Shown here in pieces: positions 1-8,131 of a DNA stretch of 64,000 bases. The translations under genes were made by a program, and so were the position numbers. The DNA is from Kiloniellaceae bacterium (lineage in GTDB: Bacteria; Pseudomonadota; Alphaproteobacteria; Kiloniellales; J153). The stretch is taken from contig JAJFGL010000019.1 of NCBI GenBank assembly GCA_021776135.1, positions 58,337 to 122,336 of the forward strand, in the 5' to 3' direction. Position 1 is the first letter of the stretch. Every line of letters starts with the position of its first letter. A model generated the notes under the pieces. The model saw only the letters and a list, made by a program, of their open reading frames with translations, was not told the DNA's origin and made no database searches.

Positions 1-35
1 CCCCCCTGGAGGGGGAGGGCCGGGGTGGGGGGGAT
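1..35. repeat. GC-rich palindromic repeat at the window edge
   Basis: The first bases form a G/C-only element with a short inverted repeat (CCCCCT-GG-AGGGGG, bases 2-15) followed by a G-rich run. It resembles dispersed intergenic repeats of GC-rich Proteobacteria. It reads in frame into the cobQ fragment without a stop, so it is either inside the gene's interdomain linker or marks a contig break at a repeat. Family assignment is by appearance only. Confidence 0.45.
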
Positions 36-782
36 CTTGCCGCCAGGTCTCATCCAGACCCCCTCATCCGCATCGCCGTGCCGGCGATATCGCGGATTTC
101 TAATTTCGACGATCTGGATCCCTTGATGGCGGAGCCCGATGTCGCCGTGACCTTCGTGCACGCGGGGGAGGCTATTCCCGGCGATTGCGATCTGGTGATC
201 CTGCCCGGTTCCAAGGCCACCCTCGCCGACCTCGCCTACTTACGCGCCCAGGGCTGGGACATCGACATCGCCGCCCACTTGCGCCGGGGCGGCCAAGTGC
301 TGGGCCTCTGCGGAGGCTATCAGATGCTTGGGTCCATCGTGCGCGACCCCCAGGGTATCGAGGGCGCGGCGGGCGAGGCGGACGGCTTAGGGCACCTGGA
401 CATGGAAACCGTTTTAAGCGCCGGCAAAACCTTGCATGAAATCGCCGGGACCGAACTGGCGAGCGGCGCCGCCGTACGCGGATACCTCATGCACATAGGA
501 CACAGCGCCGGGCCCGCCTGCGCCCGGCCCATGCTAAGGCTGGGCGGTAAAGATAACGGCGCGGTCTCCCCGGACGGGCGGGTCATGGGCTGTTACCTTC
601 ACGGCCTTTTCGCCGCCGACGAATTCCGCCACGCTTTTCTGGCGCGCCTGAAGAAACGCCCGGCCAGCGGCCTGGCCTATGACAGCGAGATCGAGGCCAT
701 CCTCGACCGCCTGGCCGAGCACCTGGAAACCCACCTGGATTTGGACGCCCTGCTCAGGGCCGCCGAGCCTCGTAAAAGCTAA
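3..782 (+). CDS. cobQ: Cobyric acid synthase, C-terminal glutamine amidotransferase domain (5' partial)
   Basis: CobQ amidates the b, d, e and g carboxylates of adenosylcobyrinic acid diamide, using glutamine. Only the C-terminal type 1 amidotransferase-like domain is present. The segment IRIAVPAISRISNFDD opens the domain, the nucleophile Cys lies in VLGLCGGYQMLG, and the His in CYLHGLF near the end belongs to the triad. A complete CobQ has roughly 480-500 residues, so the N-terminal ATP-binding domain is missing. The frame is open to the window edge; the GTG at 78 lies inside the conserved domain and is not a true start. The stop overlaps that of the next, convergent gene. Function is confident; completeness cannot be judged here. 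Confidence 0.9.
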   Translation, partial: PLEGEGRGGGDLAARSHPDPLIRIAVPAISRISNFDDLDPLMAEPDVAVTFVHAGEAIPGDCDLVILPGSKATLADLAYLRAQGWDIDIAAHLRRGGQVLGLCGGYQMLGSIVRDPQGIEGAAGEADGLGHLDMETVLSAGKTLHEIAGTELASGAAVRGYLMHIGHSAGPACARPMLRLGGKDNGAVSPDGRVMGCYLHGLFAADEFRHAFLARLKKRPASGLAYDSEIEAILDRLAEHLETHLDLDALLRAAEPRKS

Positions 783-1048
783 ATCGCGTAGTCGGGATAG
801 GCGGCGGTCTCGTCGCGCCCCGCCAAGCGGCCGGGCGCGTGACGCCGGCGGCTGGTCACCATGCGCTCATACAAGCCCGCGATGGTTAGACTGCCGGTCT
901 TGACGAAAAGGAAGGGAAACAACGCGTGAACCAGACAGGCCAAGCCGGCCGCCACCATGTGCAGGCCAAAGGAAGCCGCGACCCCCAGATGCTCCACATA
1001 GGTTTCATCCACGCTGGCGGGGTGGTCGGTGAATAGGCGTCGCAACAT
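779..1048 (-). CDS. DUF6356 family small protein
   Basis: An 89-residue protein with conserved features LFTDHPASVDETYVEHL at the N-terminus, a central hydrophobic helix (about residues 25-50, containing GLACLVHALFPFLF) and a basic C-terminus. These match the small alphaproteobacterial DUF6356 family, as I recall it; no function is known to me. One membrane or amphipathic segment is likely. Its stop overlaps the convergent cobQ stop by four bases. A 150-base AT-rich intergenic region separates its start from the Lrp regulator, so the two are divergently transcribed. Confidence 0.7.
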   Translation of the reverse strand: MLRRLFTDHPASVDETYVEHLGVAASFGLHMVAAGLACLVHALFPFLFVKTGSLTIAGLYERMVTSRRRHAPGRLAGRDETAAYPDYAI

Positions 1049-1156
1049 GGCTTTCCGGTCCTCGTTCCTTGGGCTGAATTGATGGCTAGACTATCCCACT
1101 ATCATGAGTAAGTAATTGTTATTTTTTCCTAACTATCATCATTCATAGCCAAAAAT

Positions 1157-1186
1157 TACTACTTATCTTCTGATAAGTAGTATGAT
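1157..1186 (+). promoter_or_regulatory. Operator palindrome and -10 element of the Lrp/AsnC gene
   Basis: TACTACTTATC (1157-1167) and GATAAGTAGTA (1172-1182) form a perfect 11-bp inverted repeat with spacer TTCT. A TATGAT -10-like hexamer (1181-1186) overlaps its right edge, which places transcription start only a few bases before the ATG at 1199. No Shine-Dalgarno sequence is visible. Lrp-family proteins commonly autoregulate through such sites; the link to this gene is inferred. Confidence 0.6.
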
Positions 1187-1198
1187 ATTCTTCTGCCC

Positions 1199-1660
1199 AT
1201 GGATGAGACCGACCGCAAGATTCTGACCTGTTTGCAAGGCGACGCCACGGATTCGGTGGCGGAGATCGCGGAACGGGTCGGTCTTTCGACCACGCCCTGC
1301 TGGCGCCGTATCCAGAATCTGGAAAAGGCGGGGGTGATCCGGGCCCGGGTTGCCTTGCTCGACGCCGCGAAGTTGAACGTCGGGGTCACGGTCTTCGTGC
1401 GCCTGAGCACCAACCGCCATGGTCACGATTGGTTCGACGATTTCGCCAAGGCGGTCGCGGGTATGGACGAAGTTGTCGAATTCTACCGCATGAGCGGGGA
1501 GATCGATTACCTGCTGAAGGTCGTGGTGCCCGATATCGCGGGTTTCGACACGGTCTATAAACGCCTGATCAAGGCGGCGGAATTTCAAGACATCTCTTCC
1601 AGTTTCGCCCTGGAAGAAATCAAATACTCCACCGCCCTGCCGCTGAATTACGCGATCTAG
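1199..1660 (+). CDS. Lrp/AsnC family transcriptional regulator
   Basis: A 153-residue feast/famine regulator. Residues 1-60 form the winged helix-turn-helix (MDETDRKILTCLQ then VAEIAERVGLSTTPCWRRIQNLEKAGVI), and about 65-145 form the RAM/Lrp effector domain with the GEIDYLLKVVVPD strand-turn. Such proteins are octamer-forming regulators of amino-acid metabolism that respond to small ligands; the ligand cannot be told here. The start at 1199 gives the canonical MDxxDRKIL N-terminus. It is divergent from the DUF6356 gene and preceded by a perfect palindrome that covers its promoter, so autoregulation is likely. Downstream is a repeat-rich spacer, so it appears monocistronic. Confidence 0.92.
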   Translation: MDETDRKILTCLQGDATDSVAEIAERVGLSTTPCWRRIQNLEKAGVIRARVALLDAAKLNVGVTVFVRLSTNRHGHDWFDDFAKAVAGMDEVVEFYRMSGEIDYLLKVVVPDIAGFDTVYKRLIKAAEFQDISSSFALEEIKYSTALPLNYAI

Positions 1661-1702
1661 TCAGGAAAATAGGGTGAAGAAATGATTTCCCAAAGCCACA
1701 CC

Positions 1703-1807
1703 CGTCATGCCCGCGAAAGCGGGCATCCATGGTCCCGCCGGCACAGCCTCGGGCGCCGCGCACCCGTTCGGCCCCGCCATGGACGCCCGCCTTTGCGGGG
1801 GTGACGA
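1703..1807. repeat. Dispersed palindromic intergenic repeat
   Basis: A long imperfect inverted repeat. The left arm starts CGTCATGCCCGCGAAAG and contains a hairpin (ATGCCCGC-GAAA-GCGGGCAT). The right arm ends with the complement, CTTTGCGGGGGTGACG, and CCATGG occurs in both arms. This is the well-known alphaproteobacterial repeat whose spurious translation reads 'MPAKAGIH'. The stretch 1661-1942 between the Lrp gene and coaBC holds only this element and AT-richer spacer. Confidence 0.75.
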
Positions 1808-1942
1808 TAGAAACTTTGGCCAGGAGGCTAAAACATCCTCGTCAAAACCCTTCCCCCATTTGCCCCGGACGGCAAGGATCTCTTGCCATGGGGGGCGCGC
1901 CTACCTAGGTTATTCACGAGAAACAAGCGTGAAATAAAACCA

Positions 1943-3169
1943 ATGTCCTCTCTTGCCGGTAAAAGGATTCTGCTGGTCGTTTCCGGCGGTATCGCGGCCT
2001 ACAAATCCCTGGAATTGATCCGCCGGGTGCGCGAGCGCGGCGGCGCGGTGCGTTGTATTTTGACCGAGGGCGGCGCCCAGTTCGTAACCCCTTTGTCCCT
2101 GGCGGCTTTGAGCGAGGACAAGGTCTATAGCGAGCTATTCTCCCTGACCGATGAATCGGAAATGGGTCATATCCGCCTGTCGCGGGAGGCTGAATTGATT
2201 GTCGTCGCGCCGGCCAGCGCCGACATCCTGGCCAAGATGACCCAAGGGCGCGCCGACGACCTGGCCACCACGGCCCTGCTGGCCAGCGACAAGCCGGTTC
2301 TGGTGGCGCCGGCCATGAATGTGCGCATGTGGGAAAACCCCGCGACCCAGGCCAATCTGGAGACCCTGAAGGCGCGCGGCGTGCGAAGCATCGGCCCCAA
2401 TGAAGGCGATATGGCGTGCGGTGAATACGGCTTTGGGCGCATGGCCGAGGCGGCGGAAATCCTGGACGCGATCGAAGCCTTCTTCGCCCGCGACGCCCCC
2501 CTGGCCGGACGCCACGCCCTGGTGACCAGCGGCCCGACCTTCGAGGCCATCGACCCGGTGCGCTTTATCGGCAATCGGTCATCGGGCCGCCAGGGCCACG
2601 CCATCGCCTTGGCGCTGGCCCGCCTGGGCGCGCGCACGACCCTGGTTTCCGGCCCCACCGCCCTTAAGGATCCGGCCGGGGTCGAGACCCTGCGCGTTGA
2701 AACGGCGCAAGAGATGCTGGCCGCTTGCGAGGCGGCCTTGCCCTGCGATGTCGCCGTTTGCGCCGCCGCCGTCTCCGACTGGCGGGCAAAGGAACCTCAG
2801 GCGCAGAAAATGAAAAAGAACGGCAAGACCCCGCCGGAGTTGGTCCTGACCGCTAACCCAGACATCCTGGCGTGCCTCGCGGCGGCCGGAAATGTGCGCC
2901 CGCGCCTGGTGGTGGGTTTCGCCGCCGAGACGCAAAACATCGTCGAAAACGCCCAGGCCAAGCTGGCCAAAAAGGGCTGCGACTGGATCCTGGCCAACGA
3001 TGTCTCCGAAGGCAGCGGCACCTTCGGCGGCGAGGCCAATACCATTCACCTGATCGACGGCCAGGGGGCCGAGACCTGGCCGCGCATGTCCAAGGACGAT
3101 GTCGCCGCCAAGCTGGGCGCGCGCATCGCCGAGACCCTCAACGCCGGCGTGGAGACCCTGACATCGTGA
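1943..3169 (+). CDS. coaBC: Bifunctional phosphopantothenoylcysteine decarboxylase / phosphopantothenate-cysteine ligase
   Basis: Two steps of coenzyme A synthesis in one 408-residue protein. The N-terminal CoaC flavoprotein half shows SGGIAAYK, the catalytic His in MGHIRLS (about residue 76), PAMNVRMW (about 123-130) and the active-site Cys in [12 protein letters not shown]. The C-terminal CoaB half starts near residue 190 ([25 protein letters not shown]) and has the lysine-rich KMKKNGK and the NPDIL motif for CTP-dependent ligation. The ATG at 1943 is chosen over an upstream in-frame start at 1883 because it gives the family N-terminus. Its stop overlaps the dut start by four bases (GTGA), suggesting translational coupling. 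Confidence 0.96.
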   Translation: MSSLAGKRILLVVSGGIAAYKSLELIRRVRERGGAVRCILTEGGAQFVTPLSLAALSEDKVYSELFSLTDESEMGHIRLSREAELIVVAPASADILAKMTQGRADDLATTALLASDKPVLVAPAMNVRMWENPATQANLETLKARGVRSIGPNEGDMACGEYGFGRMAEAAEILDAIEAFFARDAPLAGRHALVTSGPTFEAIDPVRFIGNRSSGRQGHAIALALARLGARTTLVSGPTALKDPAGVETLRVETAQEMLAACEAALPCDVAVCAAAVSDWRAKEPQAQKMKKNGKTPPELVLTANPDILACLAAAGNVRPRLVVGFAAETQNIVENAQAKLAKKGCDWILANDVSEGSGTFGGEANTIHLIDGQGAETWPRMSKDDVAAKLGARIAETLNAGVETLTS

Positions 3170-3645
3170 CCCAGCCCGTCATAGATGTGAAACGCCTGCC
3201 CCATGGCGCCGGCCTGCCCCTGCCGGACTATGCGACCGAGCACAGCGCGGGCCTGGACCTCTTGGCGGCAGTCGAGGCCGACGCGATTCTGCAACCGGGC
3301 GAACGGCGCTTGATTCCCAGCGGCATCGCCATCGCCCTGCCGCCCGGATACGAGGCGCAGATCCGGCCGCGCTCCGGCCTGGCACTGAAGCACGGGATCA
3401 CGGTCTTGAACGCGCCGGGCACGATCGACGCGGATTACCGGGGCGAGATTGGGGTTATCCTGATAAACCTGGGACGCGGCCCCTTCACCGTCGCGCGTGG
3501 CAGCCGCATCGCGCAGATGGTGATCGCACCCCATGCCCGCGCCGCCTGGCGGCCGGTCGAGACCCTGAGCGAGAGCGCGCGCGGCGAAGGCGGCTTCGGC
3601 TCCACCGGGCTTCATCGGGTGCGCGAAGGCGCGCCAAGCCGATAA
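3166..3645 (+). CDS. dut: Deoxyuridine 5'-triphosphate nucleotidohydrolase
   Basis: dUTPase hydrolyses dUTP to dUMP and pyrophosphate, keeping uracil out of DNA and supplying dTMP synthesis. All five trimeric dUTPase motifs are visible in 159 residues: [33 protein letters not shown] and the C-terminal glycine-rich GEGGFGSTG. The GTG start at 3166 overlaps the coaBC stop, and coaBC-dut is a classic gene pair. A much longer in-frame extension upstream is only a shadow of coaBC. The Rrf2 gene begins five bases after the stop, so the genes probably share one transcript. Confidence 0.96.
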   Translation: MTQPVIDVKRLPHGAGLPLPDYATEHSAGLDLLAAVEADAILQPGERRLIPSGIAIALPPGYEAQIRPRSGLALKHGITVLNAPGTIDADYRGEIGVILINLGRGPFTVARGSRIAQMVIAPHARAAWRPVETLSESARGEGGFGSTGLHRVREGAPSR

Positions 3646-3649
3646 ACTC

Positions 3650-4105
3650 ATGTTGCAGCTATCCAAGAAACTTCTGTTCGCGATCGAGGCGGTGGTCGAT
3701 ATCGCCTATCACGCCGGGGCCGGGCCCGTGCGCTCCAGCGATATTTCCCGGCGCCAAGGGATTCCCCGGCGCTATCTGGAACAGGTGCTGCAACGCTTGG
3801 TGCATCGCGGGATTCTAGCCGGACAGCGCGGCCCGCGCGGCGGTTACCGCCTGGCGCGCGAACGCCGGCGCATCGTCCTCGGTGAAATCGTCCGTATCGT
3901 GCACGAGGTCGAGGGGGCGAAAGACCCGGTGGAGGAAGCCATGGGCTCCGAACTTGGGATCAAGGTGGTGCGGCCGATCTGGCAAGACATGCAAGACGAC
4001 ATGATGAAGCGCCTGGACGGCTTGACCGTCGAGGAGCTCTGCAACCGCGCGCGCGAAAGCGATATCGCGCGCGCGAGCGCGAAAATTCCCGACTTCAGCA
4101 TTTAG
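3650..4105 (+). CDS. Rrf2 family transcriptional regulator lacking the IscR cysteine cluster
   Basis: A 151-residue Rrf2-type regulator with an N-terminal winged helix ([20 protein letters not shown], then [17 protein letters not shown]). The wing-distal region, where IscR and NsrR carry three cysteines for an Fe-S cluster, has none here; the only Cys is near residue 131 in EELCNRA. That argues against cluster sensing and towards the CymR-type mode, in which Rrf2 proteins control cysteine metabolism with CysK. The gene sits between dut (four-base gap) and cysK (14-base gap), which supports a cysteine-related role. That role is inferred from context. Confidence 0.85.
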   Translation: MLQLSKKLLFAIEAVVDIAYHAGAGPVRSSDISRRQGIPRRYLEQVLQRLVHRGILAGQRGPRGGYRLARERRRIVLGEIVRIVHEVEGAKDPVEEAMGSELGIKVVRPIWQDMQDDMMKRLDGLTVEELCNRARESDIARASAKIPDFSI

Positions 4106-4119
4106 AGCATGGTGAGTTC

Positions 4120-5079
4120 ATGACTTCGCGAAAGGCCGAATTTCGCGGCCGCGTTTACGACAGCATCCTGGATACCATCGGGGCGACGCCCTTGGTGCGC
4201 CTGGACAAGCTGGCGCGCGCCCGGGGCGTGAAGGCCGGCATCCTCGGCAAGTGCGAATTCTTCAATCCCCTGTCCTCGGTCAAGGACCGCATCGGCCTGG
4301 CCATGATCGAGGCCCTGGAAGCGGCCGGCAAGCTGGGCCCGGACACGGCGGTGGTCGAGCCGACCAGCGGCAACACGGGGATCGCCCTAGCCTTCGTCTG
4401 CGCCGCCAAGGGCTATCGCCTGATCCTGACCATGCCGGAGACCATGTCGGTCGAGCGGCGCAAGATGCTGCGCCTTCTTGGGGCTGAGATCGTGTTAACG
4501 GAGGGCGCCAAAGGCATGAGCGGCGCGATCGAAAAGGCGCGGACGCTTCTGGACGAGCTGCCGGATGCGGTCATGCCGCAGCAGTTCGAAAACCCGGCCA
4601 ACCCGGCCATCCACCGCGCCACCACCGCCGAGGAAATTTGGCGCGATACCGGCGGACAGGTTGATGTCATTGTCAGCGGCGTCGGCACCGGCGGCACCCT
4701 GACCGGGCTTGGGTCGGTCTTAAAGGAACGCCGGCCGGGCTTGCGCATGATCGCGGTCGAGCCGGAGGACAGCCCGGTGCTTTCGGGCGGCGCGCCCGGA
4801 CCGCACAAGATTCAAGGCATCGGCGCCGGCTTCGTGCCGGGCATCCTGGAGACCGCTCTGATCGACGAGGTAATCCGCATCGGCAACGACACCGCCTTGG
4901 CCATGGCGCGCGACTTGGCGCGTATCGAAGGCGTGCCCGGCGGCATATCTTCCGGCGCCGCCGCCGCCGCCGCCTTGGAGGTGGGCGCCCGGCCCGGCAT
5001 GGCCGGCAAGACCATCGTCGCCATCCTGCCCTCGCTCGCGGAACGCTACCTCAGCACCGATCTTTTCGAGGGTATGTAG
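4120..5079 (+). CDS. cysK: Cysteine synthase (O-acetylserine sulfhydrylase)
   Basis: A fold-type II PLP enzyme that makes L-cysteine from O-acetylserine and sulfide. At 319 residues it has normal length. It shows the PLP lysine in [11 protein letters not shown] (about K55), the substrate loop PTSGNTGIA, the phosphate-binding glycine loop [10 protein letters not shown] and the C-terminal [11 protein letters not shown] segment. CysK and CysM or cystathionine synthase are hard to separate by eye; the compact length without a CBS domain favours CysK. It follows the Rrf2 regulator by 14 bases, probably in the coaBC-dut-rrf2 transcript. Confidence 0.92.
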   Translation: MTSRKAEFRGRVYDSILDTIGATPLVRLDKLARARGVKAGILGKCEFFNPLSSVKDRIGLAMIEALEAAGKLGPDTAVVEPTSGNTGIALAFVCAAKGYRLILTMPETMSVERRKMLRLLGAEIVLTEGAKGMSGAIEKARTLLDELPDAVMPQQFENPANPAIHRATTAEEIWRDTGGQVDVIVSGVGTGGTLTGLGSVLKERRPGLRMIAVEPEDSPVLSGGAPGPHKIQGIGAGFVPGILETALIDEVIRIGNDTALAMARDLARIEGVPGGISSGAAAAAALEVGARPGMAGKTIVAILPSLAERYLSTDLFEGM

Positions 5080-5095
5080 ACGCGGGGGCATGTAA

Positions 5096-5120
5096 GCGCG
5101 GGCCCGCGCGTTTCCTTTAA
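5096..5120 (+). terminator. Possible terminator after cysK
   Basis: GCGCG-GGCC-CGCGC (5096-5109) can form a tight hairpin followed by a T-rich stretch (GTTTCCTTT). It lies between the convergent cysK and ppk2 genes. The T-tract is interrupted, so strength is doubtful. Confidence 0.4.
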
Positions 5121-6226
5121 TCCGCCCGGCGCAGGGCGGGGTGGACGGACTTGCCGTAAATATTTTGCGTGCGTCCGATGACGTGATTGGAGTTGCCGAC
5201 GATGAGCGGGTCGGGGCCGCGCACTATTTTCGGATCCTTGCCGGGATAGGGTAACGACGCCAGGAAATGCTGCATACAGTTGAGGCGCGCGCGCTTCTTG
5301 TCGTCCGATTTCACGATCACCCAGGGCGAATCGGCGGTGTCGGTATAAAAGAACATCGCTTCTTTCGCCTCGGTATAGTCATCCCATTTATCGAGCGAGG
5401 CGCGATCGACCGGCGACAGCTTCCAATGCTTGAGCGGATCTTTTTCCCGCGACTTGAAACGCCGGAGCTGCTCCTTGCGGGTGACCGAGAAGTAGTACTT
5501 GAATAGGCGGATACCGCTGGAGGTCAGCATGCGCTCGAGCTCGGGACACTGGCGCATGAATTCCAAGTACTCGTTCGGCGAACAAAATCCCATCACCCGT
5601 TCGACGCCCGCGCGGTTGTACCAGGAGCGATCGAACATCACGATCTCGCCCGCCGACGGAAGGTGTTCAATGTAGCGCTGGAAATACCACTGGCCGCGCG
5701 CCCGCTCCCCCGGTTTCGGCAGGGCGACCACACGCGCGCCGCGCGGGTTCAGATGCTCCATGAAGCGCTTGATGGTGCCGCCCTTACCGGCCGCGTCGCG
5801 GCCCTCGAATAGCATAACGAACCGCTCGCCGGTTTCCTGGACCCACTTTTGAACCTTAAGCAACTCGACCTGGAGTTCGGCTTTATGCTTCTCGTAGGCC
5901 TTGCGTTTCATCTTGGTCTTGTAGGGGTAGGCCCCGGTTTCGAAGGCCCGCCGGACCGCATCGGGATCGTCGCGCATCTGGGACAGCGCGTGGAGCATGC
6001 TCCCGGTTTTAGCCGCCATGGCCGGGTCCGCCGCCGATTCCGCCATCTTGGCGGTCTTCTTGGGCTTGGCCTTGGGTTTGGCCTTGGGCTTGTCCGCCGC
6101 CGCGTGCTTGCGAAGCGTCTTTCCGGGCTTCCGGTTCCGGCCGCTTGCGCCGGGCGATACCCGGGGCGCCTCGGGCGCCGCCGCGCTTGGCGGCGCATCC
6201 GAATTTTCCCGAGCGTTCCGCGCCAT
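5117..6226 (-). CDS. ppk2: Polyphosphate kinase 2
   Basis: PPK2 transfers phosphate between polyphosphate and nucleoside di- or monophosphates. The 369-residue protein has a P-loop EGRDAAGKGG (about 141-150), a Walker B DRSWYNR and the lid KSREKDPLKHWKLSP. Class I (NDP phosphorylation) is likely from the single domain. The first 75 residues are a low-complexity Ala/Lys/Pro tail with a KPKAKPKAKPKK repeat, probably disordered. The ATG at 6226 is chosen because GGAGGA (minus strand, 6231-6236) lies five bases upstream; a TTG at 6253 would put that ribosome-binding site inside the gene. Convergent with cysK, divergent from moeB. Confidence 0.93.
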   Translation of the reverse strand: MARNARENSDAPPSAAAPEAPRVSPGASGRNRKPGKTLRKHAAADKPKAKPKAKPKKTAKMAESAADPAMAAKTGSMLHALSQMRDDPDAVRRAFETGAYPYKTKMKRKAYEKHKAELQVELLKVQKWVQETGERFVMLFEGRDAAGKGGTIKRFMEHLNPRGARVVALPKPGERARGQWYFQRYIEHLPSAGEIVMFDRSWYNRAGVERVMGFCSPNEYLEFMRQCPELERMLTSSGIRLFKYYFSVTRKEQLRRFKSREKDPLKHWKLSPVDRASLDKWDDYTEAKEAMFFYTDTADSPWVIVKSDDKKRARLNCMQHFLASLPYPGKDPKIVRGPDPLIVGNSNHVIGRTQNIYGKSVHPALRRAD

Positions 6227-6336
6227 AACTTCCTCCAAGGGTTGAATCGTCAAGGATTTTTATAGGGCGGTTAAAGTAAAACATTGGTGAATTATTGCAT
6301 TGATCGAAATCATAACCGCAGAAGTCCCGCCCGGCT

Positions 6337-6365
6337 TTGACAGGGCGCGGGGGGCTCCCCATTAT
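6337..6365 (+). promoter_or_regulatory. Promoter of moeB, probably giving a leaderless mRNA
   Basis: TTGACA (6337-6342), a 17-base spacer and CATTAT (6360-6365). The expected transcription start is about seven bases on, at or next to the A of the ATG at 6372. No ribosome-binding site precedes that ATG. This is an inference from consensus matching. Confidence 0.5.
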
Positions 6366-6371
6366 CTTCCC

Positions 6372-7199
6372 ATGGAATTCAGCGACGATCAGATTCACCG
6401 CTATGCCCGCCACCTGGTCCTGCCGGAGATCGGCGAGGACGGCCAGGCGAAACTATTGGGCGCGAAAGTCCTGGTCATCGGCGCCGGGGGCCTGGGCTCG
6501 CCGTTATTGCTCTACCTCGCCGCCGCCGGGGTCGGCACCCTGGGGGTGGCCGACGACGACGCGGTCGATCTATCGAACCTGCAGCGCCAGGTGCTGCACG
6601 ACACTTCCTCCGTCGGCACGGCCAAGACCGATAGCGCGGCGGCGCGCCTGGCCGAGGTCAATCCGGAGATCCATGTCGTGCGCCACTCCGCGCGCCTGAA
6701 CGCCGATAATGCGCTGAAACTGGTGCGCGGCTACAACCTAGTCGCCGACGGTTCGGATAATTTCCCGACCCGCTTCCTCTTGAACGACGCCTGTTTTCTG
6801 GCCGGCAAAACCTTGGTCTCGGCCGCGATCATGCGCTTCGACGGCCAGTTGGCGACCTACAAGGCGCACCTGCGGGACCCCGCGGCGCCCGAGTCCCATC
6901 CCTGCTACCGCTGCGTCTTCGGCGCCCAGCCCGAGGATCCGAAACAGTCTTGCGCCGATGTCGGGGTTCTGGGCGCCCTGGCCGGCACCCTGGGGTCACT
7001 CCAGGCGATAGAGGTCATCAAGGAAGTGCTCGGCATCGGCGAGAGCCTTTCCGGCTCCCTCCTCCTCTACGATGCCCTCGGCGCGACCTTCCGCAAGATC
7101 AAGACCAAGGCCGACCCGGCCTGCCCTCTTTGCGGCCCGCAAGCCACCATCCGCGATCTCGACAGCGCCGCCTACCGCGAAGTCGCCTGCGCGGTGTGA
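6372..7199 (+). CDS. moeB: MoeB/ThiF/HesA family adenylyltransferase
   Basis: An E1-like enzyme that adenylates the C-terminal glycine of a ubiquitin-fold sulfur carrier (MoaD in molybdopterin synthesis, or ThiS). The 275-residue protein shows the nucleotide-binding loop IGAGGLGSP, the DLSNLQRQ motif, DGSDNFPTRFLLND, and two zinc-binding cysteine pairs (CYRC and CPLC). It has no C-terminal rhodanese domain, unlike MOCS3-type proteins. The ATG at 6372 gives the family start MEFSDDQIHRYARHL; an ORF start at 6300 would add 24 unsupported residues. MoeB is the best call, but a ThiF role cannot be excluded. Confidence 0.9.
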   Translation: MEFSDDQIHRYARHLVLPEIGEDGQAKLLGAKVLVIGAGGLGSPLLLYLAAAGVGTLGVADDDAVDLSNLQRQVLHDTSSVGTAKTDSAAARLAEVNPEIHVVRHSARLNADNALKLVRGYNLVADGSDNFPTRFLLNDACFLAGKTLVSAAIMRFDGQLATYKAHLRDPAAPESHPCYRCVFGAQPEDPKQSCADVGVLGALAGTLGSLQAIEVIKEVLGIGESLSGSLLLYDALGATFRKIKTKADPACPLCGPQATIRDLDSAAYREVACAV

Positions 7200-7203
7200 G
7201 GAA

Positions 7204-7288
7204 GGAATTCACCACAGAGACACAGAGACACAGAGATTAGAATCCTATTTAAGTCTCTCTGTGCCTCTGTGTCTCTGTGGTGAATTCC
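7204..7288. repeat. CACAGAG-type long hairpin repeat
   Basis: Two 33-base arms (7204-7236 and 7256-7288) pair with a single mismatch around a 19-base loop. The left arm begins GGAATTCACCACAGAGACAC and each arm carries tandem ACACAGAG units. It lies between the convergent moeB and SDR genes, where it could end transcription from both sides. Such 'accacagagacacagag' hairpins are widespread in environmental bacterial genomes. Confidence 0.8.
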
Positions 7289-7297
7289 TAGCTTTTC

Positions 7298-8056
7298 TTA
7301 CCCCCGCCCGACGAAGGGCATCTTGGCCGCCATGACGGTCATGGTTTGTACGTTGGCGTCCAGGGGCAGGCTGGCCATGAAGGCGACCGAGCGGCCGATA
7401 TCCGCGACATCCATGGTGGGTTCGACCGCGCTGGAGCCGTCGGCTTGGGGGACGCCTTCCTTCATGCGCGCGGTCATTTCGGTCGCGGCGTTGCCGATAT
7501 CGATCTGACCGCAGGCGATGTCGTGCTTGCGGCCGTCGAGGGCGGTCGACTTGGTCAGGCCGGTGATGGCGTGCTTGGTCGCCGTGTAGGGGGCTGAGTA
7601 GGGCCGGGGCGCATGGGCGGAGATGGAGCCGTTGTTGACGATGCGCCCGCCGCGCGGGTCTTGCGCCTTCATGACCTTGATCGCTTCCTGGGTGCACAGG
7701 AAGACGCCGGTCAAGTTGACGTTCACCACCGCGCTCCATTGCTCGAAGGTCAGGTCTTCCATGGGCACCGGCGGCGCGCCCATGCCGGCGTTATTGAACA
7801 GGAAGTCGAGACGCCCGAAGATGTCTTTGACGGCGGCGAAGATCGCGCGCACGGACGCCGGGTCGGTTACATCGCCTGGGACGGCCAAGGTGTTCTTGGC
7901 CAGATCGCCGGCCTGGGCTTGGGTTTCTTCCAGGGCCGAGGCCCGGCGCCCCGTCAGCGCGACCTTGAATCCATCCCGTAAAAGCGCGAGCGCGGCGGCG
8001 CGGCCAACACCGCTGCCGGCGCCGGTTACCAGGGCGACTTTGTTCTTTGTCGTCAT
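7298..8056 (-). CDS. SDR family NAD(P)-dependent oxidoreductase
   Basis: A classical short-chain dehydrogenase of 252 residues. The cofactor loop is TGAGSGVG (about 11-18), NNAG follows the fourth strand, and the catalytic Ser-Tyr-Lys set is NNGSIS then YTATK. The substrate is not predictable. A basic residue pair after the second strand (TGRR) suggests NADP preference. It lies on the same strand as and 75 bases downstream of the hydroxyacid dehydrogenase, with a hairpin repeat between them. Confidence 0.88.
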   Translation of the reverse strand: MTTKNKVALVTGAGSGVGRAAALALLRDGFKVALTGRRASALEETQAQAGDLAKNTLAVPGDVTDPASVRAIFAAVKDIFGRLDFLFNNAGMGAPPVPMEDLTFEQWSAVVNVNLTGVFLCTQEAIKVMKAQDPRGGRIVNNGSISAHAPRPYSAPYTATKHAITGLTKSTALDGRKHDIACGQIDIGNAATEMTARMKEGVPQADGSSAVEPTMDVADIGRSVAFMASLPLDANVQTMTVMAAKMPFVGRG

Positions 8057-8068
8057 GCACAGTCCTCA

Positions 8069-8115
8069 GTCGTCATCCCGGCTAAGCGCCTTGCGGCACT
8101 TTCCGGGATGACGAC
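8069..8115. repeat. Hairpin repeat between SDR and hydroxyacid dehydrogenase genes
   Basis: GTCGTCATCCCGG (8069-8081) and CCGGGATGACGAC (8103-8115) are perfect 13-bp arms around a 21-base loop. The sequence resembles the common alphaproteobacterial 'GTCATCCCGG' intergenic repeat. No T-tract follows on either strand. Confidence 0.7.
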
Positions 8116-8131
8116 GAAATTCAATCGGACC

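Noticed and set aside
1707..1937. Small ORF beginning MPAKAGIHG
   Set aside because: It is the spurious translation of a dispersed palindromic repeat.
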